Positions 17,963 to 30,066 of a stretch of DNA of 64,000 bases are shown here, one piece after another; the stretch's first letter is position 1, and every line of letters begins with the position of its first letter. This DNA is from Sedimenticola sp. GTDB lineage: Bacteria > Pseudomonadota > Gammaproteobacteria > Chromatiales > Chromatiaceae. The notes beneath the pieces are model-generated. The model had not been told where the DNA came from. It made no database searches and saw only the letters and a list, made by a program, of their open reading frames with translations. The DNA is taken from contig JALSRN010000048.1 in the NCBI GenBank assembly GCA_026984735.1, forward strand, positions 62,001-126,000. The letters run 5' to 3'. A program made the translations under genes and the position numbers.

Positions 17963-19063
17963 GTGCCCGACATCCTCATCATCGGCGGCGGCATCGCCGG
18001 CCTGCTCACCGCGCGGGAGCTGGCGCTGGCCGGCGCCTCGGTCACCCTGCTGGAGCGCAATCCGCGCCTGGCCCGGGAGTCCTCCTGGGCGGGCGGCGGC
18101 ATCCTCTCGCCGCTCTACCCCTGGCGCTACCCCGCCGCCGTCACCCGCCTGGCCCGCTGGAGCCGCCGCGCCTATCCTCTTCTGTGCGAAGAGCTCGAAG
18201 AGGAGACGGGCATCGATCCGCAGCACCTCGAGAGCGGCCTCTTCATCCACAGCCCCGAGGAGGAGGCCGAGGCGCTGGAGTGGGCCACCCGCTGGGAGGA
18301 GCCGGCGGAGCGGGTGGACGCCGCCGCTCTTCACCGCATGGAGCCGGCGAGGCGCGATCCGCCCGCCTCCATGCTCTGGTTTCCGAAGATCGCCCAGGTG
18401 CGCAACCCCCGCCTGGTGAAGGCGCTGGCGGCCGATCTGGAGCGCCGCGGCGTGAGCCGGACGACCGGCGCGCCGGTGGAACGGGTCGAACTCTCCCAAG
18501 GGGGAACCGTGGCGGTCCACGCCGGCGGACAGCGCTGGACGGCGGAGAAGGTGGTGGTCTGCGCCGGAGCCTGGAGCGGCCGGCTGCTGGCCTCTTGCCC
18601 GCCCGCGCCGGCGATCCGCCCGGTGCGCGGCCAGATGCTCCTCTTCCGCGCCCGTCCCGGCCTTATCCGCCACATGGTGCTGGAGCGGGACCGCTACGCC
18701 ATTCCGCGCAAGGATGGCCGGGTGCTCTTCGGCAGCACTCTGGAGGAGGCGGGGTTCGAGAAGGTCGCCACCGAGGCGGCGAGGCGGGAGCTCCACCGCA
18801 TCGCGGTGTCGCGTTTTCCCGCTCTGGGCGGCTGCCCGGTGGAGCGCCACTGGGCCGGCCTGCGCCCCGGTTCTCCCGGCGGAATCCCCTATATCGGCCC
18901 CCATCCGCAATCTTCCCGCCTCTTCGTCAACGCCGGCCATTTCCGCAACGGCGTGGTGCTGGCGCCCGCCTCGGCGCGGCTGGCGGCGGACCTGCTGCTG
19001 GGCCGCGAGCCGATCCTGGACCCCACCCCCTACGGCTGGCAGGCGGAACGGCCTCGAGCGTGA
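17963..19063 (+). CDS. thiO: glycine oxidase ThiO
   Basis: FAD-dependent oxidase that converts glycine to the imine used in the thiazole branch of thiamine synthesis. The 366-residue protein has the FAD motif LIIGGGIAGLLTARELALAG at the N-terminus, ESSWAGGGILSPLYPW, typical of ThiO, and a C-terminal HFRNGVVLAPASARLAADLL. The start is GTG 17963, three bases after the Uma2 gene stop. The nearby Nudix-ThiE fusion gene supports a thiamine role. A D-amino-acid oxidase of the same fold is the main alternative. Confidence 0.87.
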   Translation: MPDILIIGGGIAGLLTARELALAGASVTLLERNPRLARESSWAGGGILSPLYPWRYPAAVTRLARWSRRAYPLLCEELEEETGIDPQHLESGLFIHSPEEEAEALEWATRWEEPAERVDAAALHRMEPARRDPPASMLWFPKIAQVRNPRLVKALAADLERRGVSRTTGAPVERVELSQGGTVAVHAGGQRWTAEKVVVCAGAWSGRLLASCPPAPAIRPVRGQMLLFRARPGLIRHMVLERDRYAIPRKDGRVLFGSTLEEAGFEKVATEAARRELHRIAVSRFPALGGCPVERHWAGLRPGSPGGIPYIGPHPQSSRLFVNAGHFRNGVVLAPASARLAADLLLGREPILDPTPYGWQAERPRA

Positions 19064-19115
19064 TCGGCTTACGAAGGTTCCCGGCGGACGCCCGTCGCGG
19101 AGCGCGCCATGCCCA

Positions 19116-20873
19116 TCATGAGGGTGTATCCGGCGGCCCCGCTGCCGAACGATTCTCTTGCGTCGAATGCTGGCGATCGGGCGAAGGCGTCGAGCCGCCT
19201 TCCAGAGGCTCCTCCAGCCTCCAGGCCCGCAGCTTGTGTTTTTCTTTCTCCCAGGGATGGCACTTCTCCCTTAGGGTGGGTGGGCGCAAGGCCAACGGCG
19301 CGGGAAGGGGGATCCGCTCCCCTTCCACGATGAGCAGGCGGGGATAGCCCGGTCGGGCCAGAAAGGCCTCGATCCGCTTCTCGTCGCTCAGGCGGCGCGC
19401 GGGAAAGGGAAGCCGGGCGTAGAACATCACGTCGAGGGGGGGACGGCCGCTCCCCACCAGGCCGATGCGCTCCGGCGGCAGCCCTTGGACCAGGGGCCTC
19501 AACGCCTCGCCGAAGGGGCGGGCGGTGCGCCACAGATCCAAACGGGGCTGCTGGTAGAGGTAGTAGCCCCCCAACAGCACCAGCGCCGGCGCCAGCCAGT
19601 GGGCGGCGCCCGCCGGCACGCCCGTGACCCGCGCCAAGAAGCCCCGCCCTTTCCAGGCCCCCCACCAGGCCGCCAGGGCGATTGCCCCCACGGTGGTTCC
19701 CAGCCAGCGCAGCGCTCCCGGCAGGTCGATTCCCCGCCACGACTCCAGCCAGGGCCAAAGCAGGCCCGAAACCGCCTCCACCAGCGCCAGCAGAACCAGC
19801 AGCGCCGTCTGGAGACGCAGGGTCCAGGGCTTTTCGCCCGGAGAGTGGAGCCAGATCGCCATGAGCAGCATGGAGCCGGGCAGGATGGGCAGGATGTAGT
19901 AGAGCCGCCGCGAACCCGAAGCGCTGAAGAAGAGAAAGACCAGCAGAGTGGCCCAGAGCAGCCAGCGGCCGGCCGGCGGCAGCGAGCGCCAGCGGCGCGC
20001 CAGACCGACGAGCGCGACGAGGAGCAGGGGCGCCCAAGGCAGCGCCAGAGTGGGCCAGTGCACCAGATAGGCGTAGAAAGGCTCCACATGGTCGAACGGC
20101 CGGAAGAAACGCTGCAGGTTCTCCCGCACCACCAGATGGAGCGCCTCCTCCAGATGGCCGCCGGCCCCCACAGCCACCAGCAGATACGGAAGGGCGTAGA
20201 GCGAAGATCCCGCTCCCAGCGCCGCCAGGTGGCGCCCGTTGAGATGGCGCCGCCAACGCCCCTCCGCCAGCAGATCGGGCAGCACCATCAACAGGGGTAC
20301 CGCCACCGCCACCAACCCCTTGGCGTGGGCGCCCACGAACAGCAGAGCGTAGAAAGGGAGATAGGCGCCGAAGGTCGTGGCGTCGCGCCGCCGCCAATAC
20401 CAACCGAGAGCGGCGGTGATGAAGGCCAGGTTCTCCATGTCCGCCTCGCCCAGCCGCCCCCAGCCGAGCAGGCCGTAGCTGAGCAGCAGCAACCAGGCGG
20501 CGGTGAGCGCCACCCGCCGGTTCCACAACCGCCGGCCCAGGTCGAGGGTGGCCCAGAGCACCACCATCGCGCTCGCGGCGCTGGGCAGGCGCAGGGTCCA
20601 TTCGTCGAGGACGCCGGTCAGCCGCGCGAGGCCCGCCGCCAGCCAGTAGCTGAGGAGCGGCTTGTCGAAATAGGTCTGGCCGTTGAGAGTGGGATCGAGC
20701 CAGTTGCCGCTGGCCAGCATCTCGCGCACGATCTCCGCCCAGCGCGACTCGGAGCGCATCAGCCCCACCTCGCCCAGCCCGCCGAAGAGCAGCACCGAGG
20801 CCACCCCCCAGAAGAGCGCCATGGCGAACCGCTCCGGCGGCTCCAATGCGGCGTTGGAGCGAGGCTCACTCAT
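19116..20873 (-). CDS. GT39 (ArnT-like) membrane glycosyltransferase
   Basis: A 585-residue polytopic protein with about 10-12 membrane spans. The N-terminal loop has MRSESRWAEIVREMLASGNWLDPTLNGQTYFDKPLLSYW, the GT39/ArnT active-site region (acidic residues followed by DKPLL). Such enzymes transfer a sugar from a polyprenyl phosphate donor to lipid A or protein on the periplasmic face. Its start overlaps the upstream GT39 gene by 8 bases, so the two are co-translated. The acceptor is unknown. The tail after about 560 is polar and unconserved in appearance. Confidence 0.82.
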   Translation of the reverse strand: MSEPRSNAALEPPERFAMALFWGVASVLLFGGLGEVGLMRSESRWAEIVREMLASGNWLDPTLNGQTYFDKPLLSYWLAAGLARLTGVLDEWTLRLPSAASAMVVLWATLDLGRRLWNRRVALTAAWLLLLSYGLLGWGRLGEADMENLAFITAALGWYWRRRDATTFGAYLPFYALLFVGAHAKGLVAVAVPLLMVLPDLLAEGRWRRHLNGRHLAALGAGSSLYALPYLLVAVGAGGHLEEALHLVVRENLQRFFRPFDHVEPFYAYLVHWPTLALPWAPLLLVALVGLARRWRSLPPAGRWLLWATLLVFLFFSASGSRRLYYILPILPGSMLLMAIWLHSPGEKPWTLRLQTALLVLLALVEAVSGLLWPWLESWRGIDLPGALRWLGTTVGAIALAAWWGAWKGRGFLARVTGVPAGAAHWLAPALVLLGGYYLYQQPRLDLWRTARPFGEALRPLVQGLPPERIGLVGSGRPPLDVMFYARLPFPARRLSDEKRIEAFLARPGYPRLLIVEGERIPLPAPLALRPPTLREKCHPWEKEKHKLRAWRLEEPLEGGSTPSPDRQHSTQENRSAAGPPDTPS

Positions 20874-22437
20874 GGGCGGCGGGCCGCAGCAACACCGCTT
20901 CCATCGGCTCGCCGTCCAGGACGCCCCGCACCGCCACGGGACCGGCGCCGGGGGGCGCCTCCTTCGGGCTCGCCACCAGCATCAGCGGCTGCCGAAGCGC
21001 GGCCCCCTCGGGCCACGTCCGGAAGAAGCGGGGCCGGTCGCCGGTGTCGGCGTTGGCCAGATAGACCACGGCCGCGCCGTCCGCTCCGAGGCGATAGAAG
21101 CCCAAGCCGGCATGAGCCGCCCGCCGCGCTTCCTCGACGCGCTGCACGAAGGGCGCGGAGCGCTGGCGCCGCCACTCGAAGGGTTCCAGCAGCAGGAGGT
21201 TGATGGCGTAGACCGCAAGGGTGGCCAGCAGATAGGGCCGCAGTCCCTCTCCGCCGCCCGGCCGCACCGCCCGCCAGGAGAGAAAGGCGAGCGCCCCGCC
21301 CAGAACGCCGAGATTGAGCTCCAGCTCCGGGAGCCGCTCCGGCGGTCGGAGCGCCAGCGCCCCCACCGCCGCCATCCCCACCAGCGGCAGCAGGCGCAGG
21401 AGCCCCGAGATCCCCCGCTGCAGACGCCTCCAAGCCGCGCCGGGCACCGCCAGCAGCGGCGCCGAGGCGACCAGCGCCAACGCCGGAGCCATGGGCAGGA
21501 GGTAGCGCGCCTTCTTGGTGGCCGGCACGCTCATGCCCACCAGGATCACCAGCATCCAGAGCAGCGCCGCCAGCAGCAGCGGGCGAAAGGGATCGGGTAT
21601 CCACCGCCGTTGCCACAGCCCCACCACGGCCACCGGCGCCGCCAGCAGGTATCCATAGAAATAGTTGCCGAAGCTGTTGAACCAGTAGACCGAGAGCGGA
21701 TCGCGCACGCCGAAGCGGCCGACCACCTCCATGCGCACCACCTGGTCCACGAAGGCGCTCCCGCCCTCGAGCCAGGCCGCTCCCAGCAGCGCCGCCGTAC
21801 CCGCCAGAAGCGCGGCGAATGCGCGCGTCCCCAACCCCAGCGCCGCCCGCCACCCTTGCAGCGCTCCCAGACAGACGAACTCCACGCCCGCCACCATCAC
21901 CAGGCCGATGGGGCCGCGAAAGGCGAGCGCCAGCAGCTGCAGTAGCAGCAGGCGGCCGAAAGGCACCGGCCGCCGCTGCTGGTGGGCGCTCAGCAGCCAC
22001 CACATGCCGGTGGCCAGAAAAGCCATCACGTAGGGGTCCAGCGACAGGGTGCGCGCCTGCTGCAGAAACTCCTGGGTTCCCAGCAGCGCCAGCACCGCTC
22101 CCCAGGCCCAGCGGCGATCCGCCAGGGCGGCGATGCGCCAGGTCATGAGCAGGGTCCAGGCGGAAGCGAGCGCGCTGGGCACCACCGCCAGCGGAAGGGT
22201 GAAGCCGCCGCTCAGCCGCGCCAGCAGCGTCAGGAGCCAGGTGCTGCTTCCCGGATAGTCGGGATAGGGACCCAGATGGGTGTGGGGGAAGAGCGTCCAG
22301 CCGTGGCGCAGCATCTCCTGGACGAAGAGGGCGAAGCGGGGCTCGAAGCCGATGAACTCCCGCGCCGGAACGGCGAAGAGAAAGAGGGCGAGCCCGGCCA
22401 GGAAGAGCAGCGCCTCCTCTCGCCGGCGGCTATCCAT
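20866..22437 (-). CDS. second GT39-like membrane glycosyltransferase
   Basis: A 523-residue polytopic protein related to, but diverged from, its downstream neighbour. The first periplasmic loop reads [20 protein letters not shown], then [20 protein letters not shown]. The aspartate/lysine pattern of ArnT (FDKPP) is replaced by PDYPGS, so its donor or activity may differ. About 10 hydrophobic segments are visible. ATG 22437 is preferred; GTG 22443 is two codons upstream in frame. It overlaps both neighbouring genes and belongs to a chain argJ - Nudix/ThiE - GT39 - GT39. Confidence 0.78.
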   Translation of the reverse strand: MDSRRREEALLFLAGLALFLFAVPAREFIGFEPRFALFVQEMLRHGWTLFPHTHLGPYPDYPGSSTWLLTLLARLSGGFTLPLAVVPSALASAWTLLMTWRIAALADRRWAWGAVLALLGTQEFLQQARTLSLDPYVMAFLATGMWWLLSAHQQRRPVPFGRLLLLQLLALAFRGPIGLVMVAGVEFVCLGALQGWRAALGLGTRAFAALLAGTAALLGAAWLEGGSAFVDQVVRMEVVGRFGVRDPLSVYWFNSFGNYFYGYLLAAPVAVVGLWQRRWIPDPFRPLLLAALLWMLVILVGMSVPATKKARYLLPMAPALALVASAPLLAVPGAAWRRLQRGISGLLRLLPLVGMAAVGALALRPPERLPELELNLGVLGGALAFLSWRAVRPGGGEGLRPYLLATLAVYAINLLLLEPFEWRRQRSAPFVQRVEEARRAAHAGLGFYRLGADGAAVVYLANADTGDRPRFFRTWPEGAALRQPLMLVASPKEAPPGAGPVAVRGVLDGEPMEAVLLRPAAHE

Positions 22438-23377
22438 GGCCACCCCACAATCCGCGAATGGCCGCGATCCCCTGCCCGCCGGCGGCCCACGCCCGTCGCC
22501 GCATGGCGGGCGTCATGCCCCCCAGCGCGAAGACCGGCAACGGCAGTTCTTCCACCAGTCTGCGGAACCCCTCCCAGCCCAGGGGGGCCGATCCTGGATG
22601 GCTGGCCGTGGGAAGCACCGGCGAGAGCACGGCGAAATCGACGCCCAGCTCCACCGCTTTCCCAAGCTCCCGCCGATCGTGGCAGGAGGCGCCCACCACC
22701 AGATCCTCCAACCCGCGCAGCGATTCCAGCGCCATCAGCCGCCGGCTCGACAGATGCACGCCCTCGGCGCCCAGCCGCAGGGCCTCCTCCGGCTCCGCGT
22801 TCACCAGCGCGATGCCCCCGCGAAGGCGGCACCGCTCCAGGAAACGAGCGGCCAGCGACCGCCACCGTCCCGGCGCCATCTGCGGCAGGCGCAGCTGCAC
22901 CAGCTTCGCGCCCGCGGCGAGGGTCCTCTCCAGAGCGGCCAGAAAAGCCGCCTCGTCCTCCACCCGGGGCGGGGTGATGGCGTAGAGGTCGGGCAGCCGG
23001 ACGGCGCCGACGATGGGCGCGTCGGCGGCCGGCATGGGATGGCGCCGCAGATCGGCGGGCTCAACCCAGCGCAGAGGCTGCCCTTCGCGCCCCTGGGGAC
23101 GCCCGCGCCACCGCCGGACCAGCCAGGCGTGCAGCACCACGCGGCGGTCGCCGTAGTCGTGGGCGAGACGGATCAGCGGCCGCGAATGGCCGGGCTCCAC
23201 CCCCAGCTCCTCCATGAGTTCGCGGCGCAGCGCCTGCTCCACCGTTTCTCCGGGCTCCACCTTGCCGCCGGGGAACTCCCACAACCCGCCCTGGTGGGCC
23301 GCCTGGGGCCGCCGCGCCAGCAGCACCCGCCCCCGCTCATCCTGCAACACCCCCACGGCCACCCGCACGCTTTTCAT
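22430..23377 (-). CDS. Nudix hydrolase / ThiE-like fusion protein
   Basis: A 315-residue two-domain protein. Residues 1-130 are a MutT-type Nudix hydrolase with a full Nudix box at 38-60 (Gly38 to Val60, core REL..EELGV), expected to clean up oxidised nucleotides such as 8-oxo-dGTP. Residues 135-315 resemble thiamine phosphate synthase/TenI ([56 protein letters not shown]). This fusion is widespread in gammaproteobacteria and often sits near argJ and secA. The ThiE half may be regulatory or detoxifying rather than a true synthase. It starts 5 bases after the argJ stop. Confidence 0.88.
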   Translation of the reverse strand: MKSVRVAVGVLQDERGRVLLARRPQAAHQGGLWEFPGGKVEPGETVEQALRRELMEELGVEPGHSRPLIRLAHDYGDRRVVLHAWLVRRWRGRPQGREGQPLRWVEPADLRRHPMPAADAPIVGAVRLPDLYAITPPRVEDEAAFLAALERTLAAGAKLVQLRLPQMAPGRWRSLAARFLERCRLRGGIALVNAEPEEALRLGAEGVHLSSRRLMALESLRGLEDLVVGASCHDRRELGKAVELGVDFAVLSPVLPTASHPGSAPLGWEGFRRLVEELPLPVFALGGMTPAMRRRAWAAGGQGIAAIRGLWGGHG

Positions 23378-23382
23378 GCGGT

Positions 23383-24570
23383 TCAGGTGCGGTATTCGGC
23401 GTTGATACGCACATAATCGTAGGAAAGATCGCAGGTGAGCACCCGGGCCGCGGCCGCTCCCCGCCCCAGCGCGATGCGGATGGAGAGCTCGTCCCGGCGC
23501 ATCACCGCCAGACCCGCCGCCTCGGTGTAGTCCGGATCCCGCCCGCCGTCGCGAACGATGCCCACGTCGTCGAGCCAGATGCGCACCCCCTCGATGCGAA
23601 GATCGGCCAGCCCCGCCCGCCCCACTGCGGCGAGAATGCGCCCCCAGTTGGGATCGGAGGCGAACAGCGCCGTCTTCACCAGCGGCGAATGGGCCACGGT
23701 GTAGGCCACCTGGCGCGCCTCCGCCACCGAGGCGGCCTCCATCACCTCCACCGCCACCAGCTTGGTGGCCCCTTCGCCGTCCCGGACGATGGCGCGCGCC
23801 AGCTCCAGGCAGACCTCGGCCACCGCCTCGCCAAGAAGCGAGTCGGCTTCCTTCACCGCCACGCCCGAAGCGCCGGTGGCGAGGAGAACGCAGGCGTCGT
23901 TGGTGGAGGTGTCGCCGTCCACGGTGATGGAGTTGAAGCTCGGCGCCACCGCCTCTTCCAGCATCCTCTGCAGCACCTCCCTGGGCACCTCGGCATCGGT
24001 GGCCACGAAGGCGAGCAGGGTGGCCATGTCGGGCCGGATCATGCCCGATCCCTTGGCCATGCCGGTGACGGTGACGGCGCGCCCCTCGATCTCCAGCCGC
24101 CGGCTGGCCAGCTTGGGCACCGTGTCGGTGGTCATGATGGCCCGGGCGGCGGCTTCCCACCCCTCCTCGTCCAGCGCGGCGAGCAGACCGGGAATGGCGC
24201 GCGCGAAGGGGGTGGTGGGCAGATCCTCGCCGATGACACCGGTGGAGAAGGGCAACACCCGGTCCATGGCCACCCCCGCGGCGGCGGCCAGCAGGCGGCA
24301 GGTCTCGCGGCACGCGGCGAGTCCGCCGTCGCCGGTGCCGGCGTTGGCGTTGCCGGAGTTGATCAGCAGGTAGCGGGGCGCGGCGCGGGCCAGGTGCTCG
24401 CGGGCCACCACGACCGGCGCGGCGCAGAAGGCGTTGCGGGTGAAGACCGCCGCCGCGTTTCCCCCTTCGGTCAGCTCCATCAGCGCCAGGTCGTCACGGC
24501 CGGCGTAGCGGATGCCGGCGGCGGCGGCGGCGAGGCGGAGGCCGGGAACCGGATGGAACGGTGGGTTCAT
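23383..24570 (-). CDS. argJ: bifunctional glutamate N-acetyltransferase/ornithine acetyltransferase
   Basis: ArgJ recycles the acetyl group between N-acetylornithine and glutamate in arginine synthesis. The 395-residue proenzyme cleaves itself between Ala183 and Thr184 in [15 protein letters not shown], and Thr184 becomes the nucleophile. Other motifs are [10 protein letters not shown] (71-80), the FSTGVIGE region (108-115) and [15 protein letters not shown]. The C-terminus ends [10 protein letters not shown] as in most ArgJ. It lies 24 bases after secA and probably continues the secA transcript. Confidence 0.96.
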   Translation of the reverse strand: MNPPFHPVPGLRLAAAAAGIRYAGRDDLALMELTEGGNAAAVFTRNAFCAAPVVVAREHLARAAPRYLLINSGNANAGTGDGGLAACRETCRLLAAAAGVAMDRVLPFSTGVIGEDLPTTPFARAIPGLLAALDEEGWEAAARAIMTTDTVPKLASRRLEIEGRAVTVTGMAKGSGMIRPDMATLLAFVATDAEVPREVLQRMLEEAVAPSFNSITVDGDTSTNDACVLLATGASGVAVKEADSLLGEAVAEVCLELARAIVRDGEGATKLVAVEVMEAASVAEARQVAYTVAHSPLVKTALFASDPNWGRILAAVGRAGLADLRIEGVRIWLDDVGIVRDGGRDPDYTEAAGLAVMRRDELSIRIALGRGAAAARVLTCDLSYDYVRINAEYRT

Positions 24571-24594
24571 GAGGTTCGCCTGCTCTGGCCCCGC

Positions 24595-27387
<2,793 letters not shown>

Positions 27388-27462
27388 CTAAATTGAAACC
27401 TTCCGAAACACGGAAATCGAACCGGATCCCACTCAGCCGGGGAATCCGCTGAAAATCAGAGA

Positions 27463-27490
27463 ATGATACCGCAATACGCCCACCTCAGAA
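27463..27490 (-). promoter_or_regulatory. possible secA promoter
   Basis: In the 199-base gap between the M23 gene and secA, the minus strand has TTCTGA (27490-27485) and TATCAT (27468-27463) with a 16-base spacer, about 75 bases upstream of the secA start. Confidence 0.3.
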
Positions 27491-27586
27491 TCCGAGATTT
27501 TTCCGGAGAGATTTCGTTCGGCGCATCGGGACGCCCAACCCCTACCGGGCTCCGTCGTCTGGGCTGGAGAAGGCGGGAAGAGGAAG

Positions 27587-28480
27587 TCAGCCGCGCCCGA
27601 TGAAGCGGGCCGGGTTGATAATCTTGCCGTCGCGGCGCACCTCGAAGTGGACATGGGGACCGCTGGAGCGCCCCGTGGAGCCGAGAATGGCGATGGTCTC
27701 GCCCTTCTCCACCCGGTCGCCCACCTTCACCAGGTTCTCGCGGTTGTGGGCGTAGTGGGTGATGTAGCCACCGGCATGGCGGATCTCCACCACGTTGCCG
27801 TAGCCTTGCTCTCGCCCTGAAAAGACCACCACGCCGGCCGCCACCGCCAGCACTTCGCTGCCCGCCTCGGCGGCGAAATCGATGCCGCGATGAAACCGTT
27901 TTTTCCCGGTGAAGGGATCCGTCCGATATCCATAGACCGAAGAGATCCAACCGCGTTTCACCGGACGCCCCGAAATCCGGACCTGCTGGTTCAGCTCACG
28001 CTGCATCAGCAGCTCTTCGAGCAACTCCAGCTTGTGCTCACGGTCCTGCAGATCCCGCCCCAGCCGCTCCAGCTCGTTGGAGATGTCCAATGCGGTGGCC
28101 CCTTTGGCCGCCCCTTCGCCCGCTCCGCCCAGCGGCGGTTCATGGCGGAAGTCGAACTCCTTTTCGTCGAGCTTGCCCTTCTTCACCAGCCGTTCCCCCA
28201 CCGCGTCGAGTCGCAGCATATGGGCGCGAAGGTTGCCGAGCCGCAGGGCCAACGCATCCAGCTCCGCCTCCAGCCGGGCGCGCAGTTCGCGCAGTTGGCT
28301 TTTCTGTTGGGCGAGCTGCTTCTGCAATGCCACCACGCGGCGCGCCCCGCGCTCCCCGGACGCCTGCTGGCGTCCCAGTTGATAAGCGCCCCCCGCCACC
28401 AAAGCCACCAGCAGCAGTGCCAGTACGCCCCGACCGAGATGGGACGAAAGTCGCGATTCGTTGTGGCCGCTGGTGATCAT
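27587..28480 (-). CDS. M23 family murein endopeptidase, membrane anchored
   Basis: A 297-residue protein: one N-terminal membrane anchor (17-36), a coiled coil (about 45-105 and 130-165), and a C-terminal LytM/M23 zinc peptidase domain. The zinc and catalytic residues are present: His197 and Asp201 in FHRGIDFAAEAG, and His276/His278 in GPHVHFE. It should cut peptidoglycan cross-links in the periplasm, or act as an activator. Its place between lpxC and secA is common in gammaproteobacteria and suggests co-regulation with envelope growth. It is divergent from dciA, with only 39 bases between them. Confidence 0.9.
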   Translation of the reverse strand: MITSGHNESRLSSHLGRGVLALLLVALVAGGAYQLGRQQASGERGARRVVALQKQLAQQKSQLRELRARLEAELDALALRLGNLRAHMLRLDAVGERLVKKGKLDEKEFDFRHEPPLGGAGEGAAKGATALDISNELERLGRDLQDREHKLELLEELLMQRELNQQVRISGRPVKRGWISSVYGYRTDPFTGKKRFHRGIDFAAEAGSEVLAVAAGVVVFSGREQGYGNVVEIRHAGGYITHYAHNRENLVKVGDRVEKGETIAILGSTGRSSGPHVHFEVRRDGKIINPARFIGRG

Positions 28481-28519
28481 GGTTTAGACTGCGCCAAAGT
28501 TCCTGGGAACCAAACTCTT

Positions 28520-28918
28520 TTGACCGGAAAACCCGACAAAGTTTCCCGTCTGCTGAAAAGCGGCCCTCGACTCGGCCACCTTGCTCGAATGGTGGCCCAA
28601 CAGCAGGCGCTATTGTCGAGAACCCGATCACATCTTCCCCCTTCCCTGGCCGATCACTGCCTGCACGCCCGGATCCATGGCCGCGAGCTGGTACTGCACG
28701 TGGACTCACCCGCCTGGCACAGCCGCCTGCGCTTTCACGCCCCGGCACTGCTGCGAGCGCTACGAAAGGAGGTACCTCACCTGGAGCGCGTCCGTGTGCG
28801 GGTGCTGATAGTTCCCTCAAGGCGGCCGTCCGCACCTGTCTGCAACCGCAGAGAACAGCGCCGCATTACCCTCGACGCCCTCGCCGACGAGGAACTGAGG
28901 CGACTGCTGAAGCGGTAA
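28520..28918 (+). CDS. dciA: DciA family replicative helicase loader (DUF721)
   Basis: DciA is the ancestral loader of DnaB helicase, used by bacteria without DnaC. The 132-residue frame reads TGKPDKVSRLLKSGPRLGHL and then LPPSLADHCLHARIHGRELVLHVDSPAWHSRLRF, the DUF721 KH-like core. No ATG fits: TTG 28520 gives the typical N-terminus just before KVSRLL, with GGGA about 11 bases upstream, and any longer form would run into the divergent M23 gene. The lpxC-dciA-M23-secA neighbourhood is usual for gammaproteobacteria. It converges with lpxC. Confidence 0.83.
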   Translation: MTGKPDKVSRLLKSGPRLGHLARMVAQQQALLSRTRSHLPPSLADHCLHARIHGRELVLHVDSPAWHSRLRFHAPALLRALRKEVPHLERVRVRVLIVPSRRPSAPVCNRREQRRITLDALADEELRRLLKR

Positions 28919-28935
28919 GGGCCTGAGAGACCGCT

Positions 28936-29850
28936 TCAGGAGACGTGCACCGGCGCGATGTAGGAGATGGGTGCCAGGCCGTCCTCCTCGTCAAAGGTGA
29001 CCTCTTCCCAGGCTTGCGGCATCTCCACCAGCTTGTTCAGCAAGCGGTTGTTGAGCGCATGGCCCGATTTGTAGCCGTAGAAGGCGCCGATCAAGCTGTG
29101 GCCGAGCAGATAGAGATCGCCGATGGCATCGAGAATCTTGTGCTTGACGAACTCGTCCTCGTACCGCAGGCCGTCCTCGTTGAGCACCCGGTAGTCGTCC
29201 ACCACGATGGCGTTGTCCATGCTGCCGCCGAGCGCCAGGTTGCGCGCCCGCAACATCTCGATCTCGCGCAGGAAGCCGAAGGTGCGCGCGCGGCTCACCT
29301 CCTTCACGAAGGAGGTGGAAGAGAAGTCGATGCTGGCGAACTGAGTCTCGTCGGTGAACACGGGGTGATCGAAATCGATGCCGAAGCTCACCTTGAAACC
29401 GTTGAAGGGCTCGAAACGGGCGTATTTGTCGCCATCGCGCACCTCCACGGTCCTCTTGATGCGGATGAATTTCTTGTGGCGGTTCTGCTCTTCCACCCCC
29501 GCCGACTGGATGAGAAAGACGAAAGGTCCGGCGCTGCCATCCATGATAGGCACCTCGGGAGCGCTCACGTCCACGTAGGCGTTGTCGATGCCGAGGCCGG
29601 CGAACGCGGAAAGGAGGTGCTCCACCGTGGAGATCCTGACCCCGTCCTTCTCCAGGGTGGTGGAGAGGCGGGTGTCCCCCACGTTGGCCGCCGTTGCCGG
29701 AATGTCCACCGGCTCGGCCAGATCCACACGACGAAAGACGATACCGGTATCCGGTGCCGCCGGACGCAGGGTGAGAAACACCTTCTCTCCGGTATGCAAC
29801 CCCACCCCCGTGGCCCGAATGACGTTCTTCAGTGTGCGTTGTTTGATCAT
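28936..29850 (-). CDS. lpxC: UDP-3-O-acyl-N-acetylglucosamine deacetylase
   Basis: Zinc deacetylase for the first committed step of lipid A synthesis. The 304-residue protein is almost the length of the E. coli enzyme. Zinc ligands are His78 (STVEHLLSA), His237 and Asp241 ([11 protein letters not shown]); the general base region includes His264 (KSGHALNN). The N-terminus [19 protein letters not shown] fits the family, so ATG 29850 is used rather than the longer frame. In E. coli LpxC is degraded by FtsH through its C-terminal tail; here the tail ends IAPVHVS. Confidence 0.97.
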   Translation of the reverse strand: MIKQRTLKNVIRATGVGLHTGEKVFLTLRPAAPDTGIVFRRVDLAEPVDIPATAANVGDTRLSTTLEKDGVRISTVEHLLSAFAGLGIDNAYVDVSAPEVPIMDGSAGPFVFLIQSAGVEEQNRHKKFIRIKRTVEVRDGDKYARFEPFNGFKVSFGIDFDHPVFTDETQFASIDFSSTSFVKEVSRARTFGFLREIEMLRARNLALGGSMDNAIVVDDYRVLNEDGLRYEDEFVKHKILDAIGDLYLLGHSLIGAFYGYKSGHALNNRLLNKLVEMPQAWEEVTFDEEDGLAPISYIAPVHVS

Positions 29851-29945
29851 CAGCGCTGGTTCTCCACCGCCCGGCTCCAGGCCAGATTTCGTTGTTCTTG
29901 GAGTGGTATCGGCCCTTGGGCCAGCCGCCGCTCCCCGGGAACCCA

Positions 29946-29958
29946 TGAGTCAGACTCA
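29946..29958. promoter_or_regulatory. 13-base palindrome in the lpxC leader
   Basis: TGAGTC-A-GACTCA is a perfect 6+1+6 palindrome about 12 bases downstream of a candidate lpxC -10. It could be an operator. No regulator is known. Confidence 0.25.
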
Positions 29959-29969
29959 GGGATTTCCCT

Positions 29970-29998
29970 AATCTACCCCCTTTCGTCGCCCAATGCAA
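29970..29998 (-). promoter_or_regulatory. candidate lpxC promoter
   Basis: The minus strand has TTGCAT (29998-29993) and TAGATT (29975-29970) with a 17-base spacer, placed between the ftsZ terminator hairpin and lpxC, about 120 bases before the start. Confidence 0.35.
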
Positions 29999-30016
29999 AC
30001 CCGTTTGCCGGGAAAA

Positions 30017-30045
30017 GGCTGGCATTTTCACGGAAAATGCCAGCC
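30017..30045 (-). terminator. terminator-like hairpin after ftsZ
   Basis: A perfect 13-bp stem (GGCTGGCATTTTC, 30017-30029) with a 3-base loop and the exact inverted copy at 30033-30045 lies 21 bases beyond the ftsZ stop. On the transcript it is followed by TTTTCCC, a short T run. It probably ends the dcw transcript and separates it from lpxC. Confidence 0.6.
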
Positions 30046-30066
30046 ACCCCGGCGTTCCCAAGGAGA

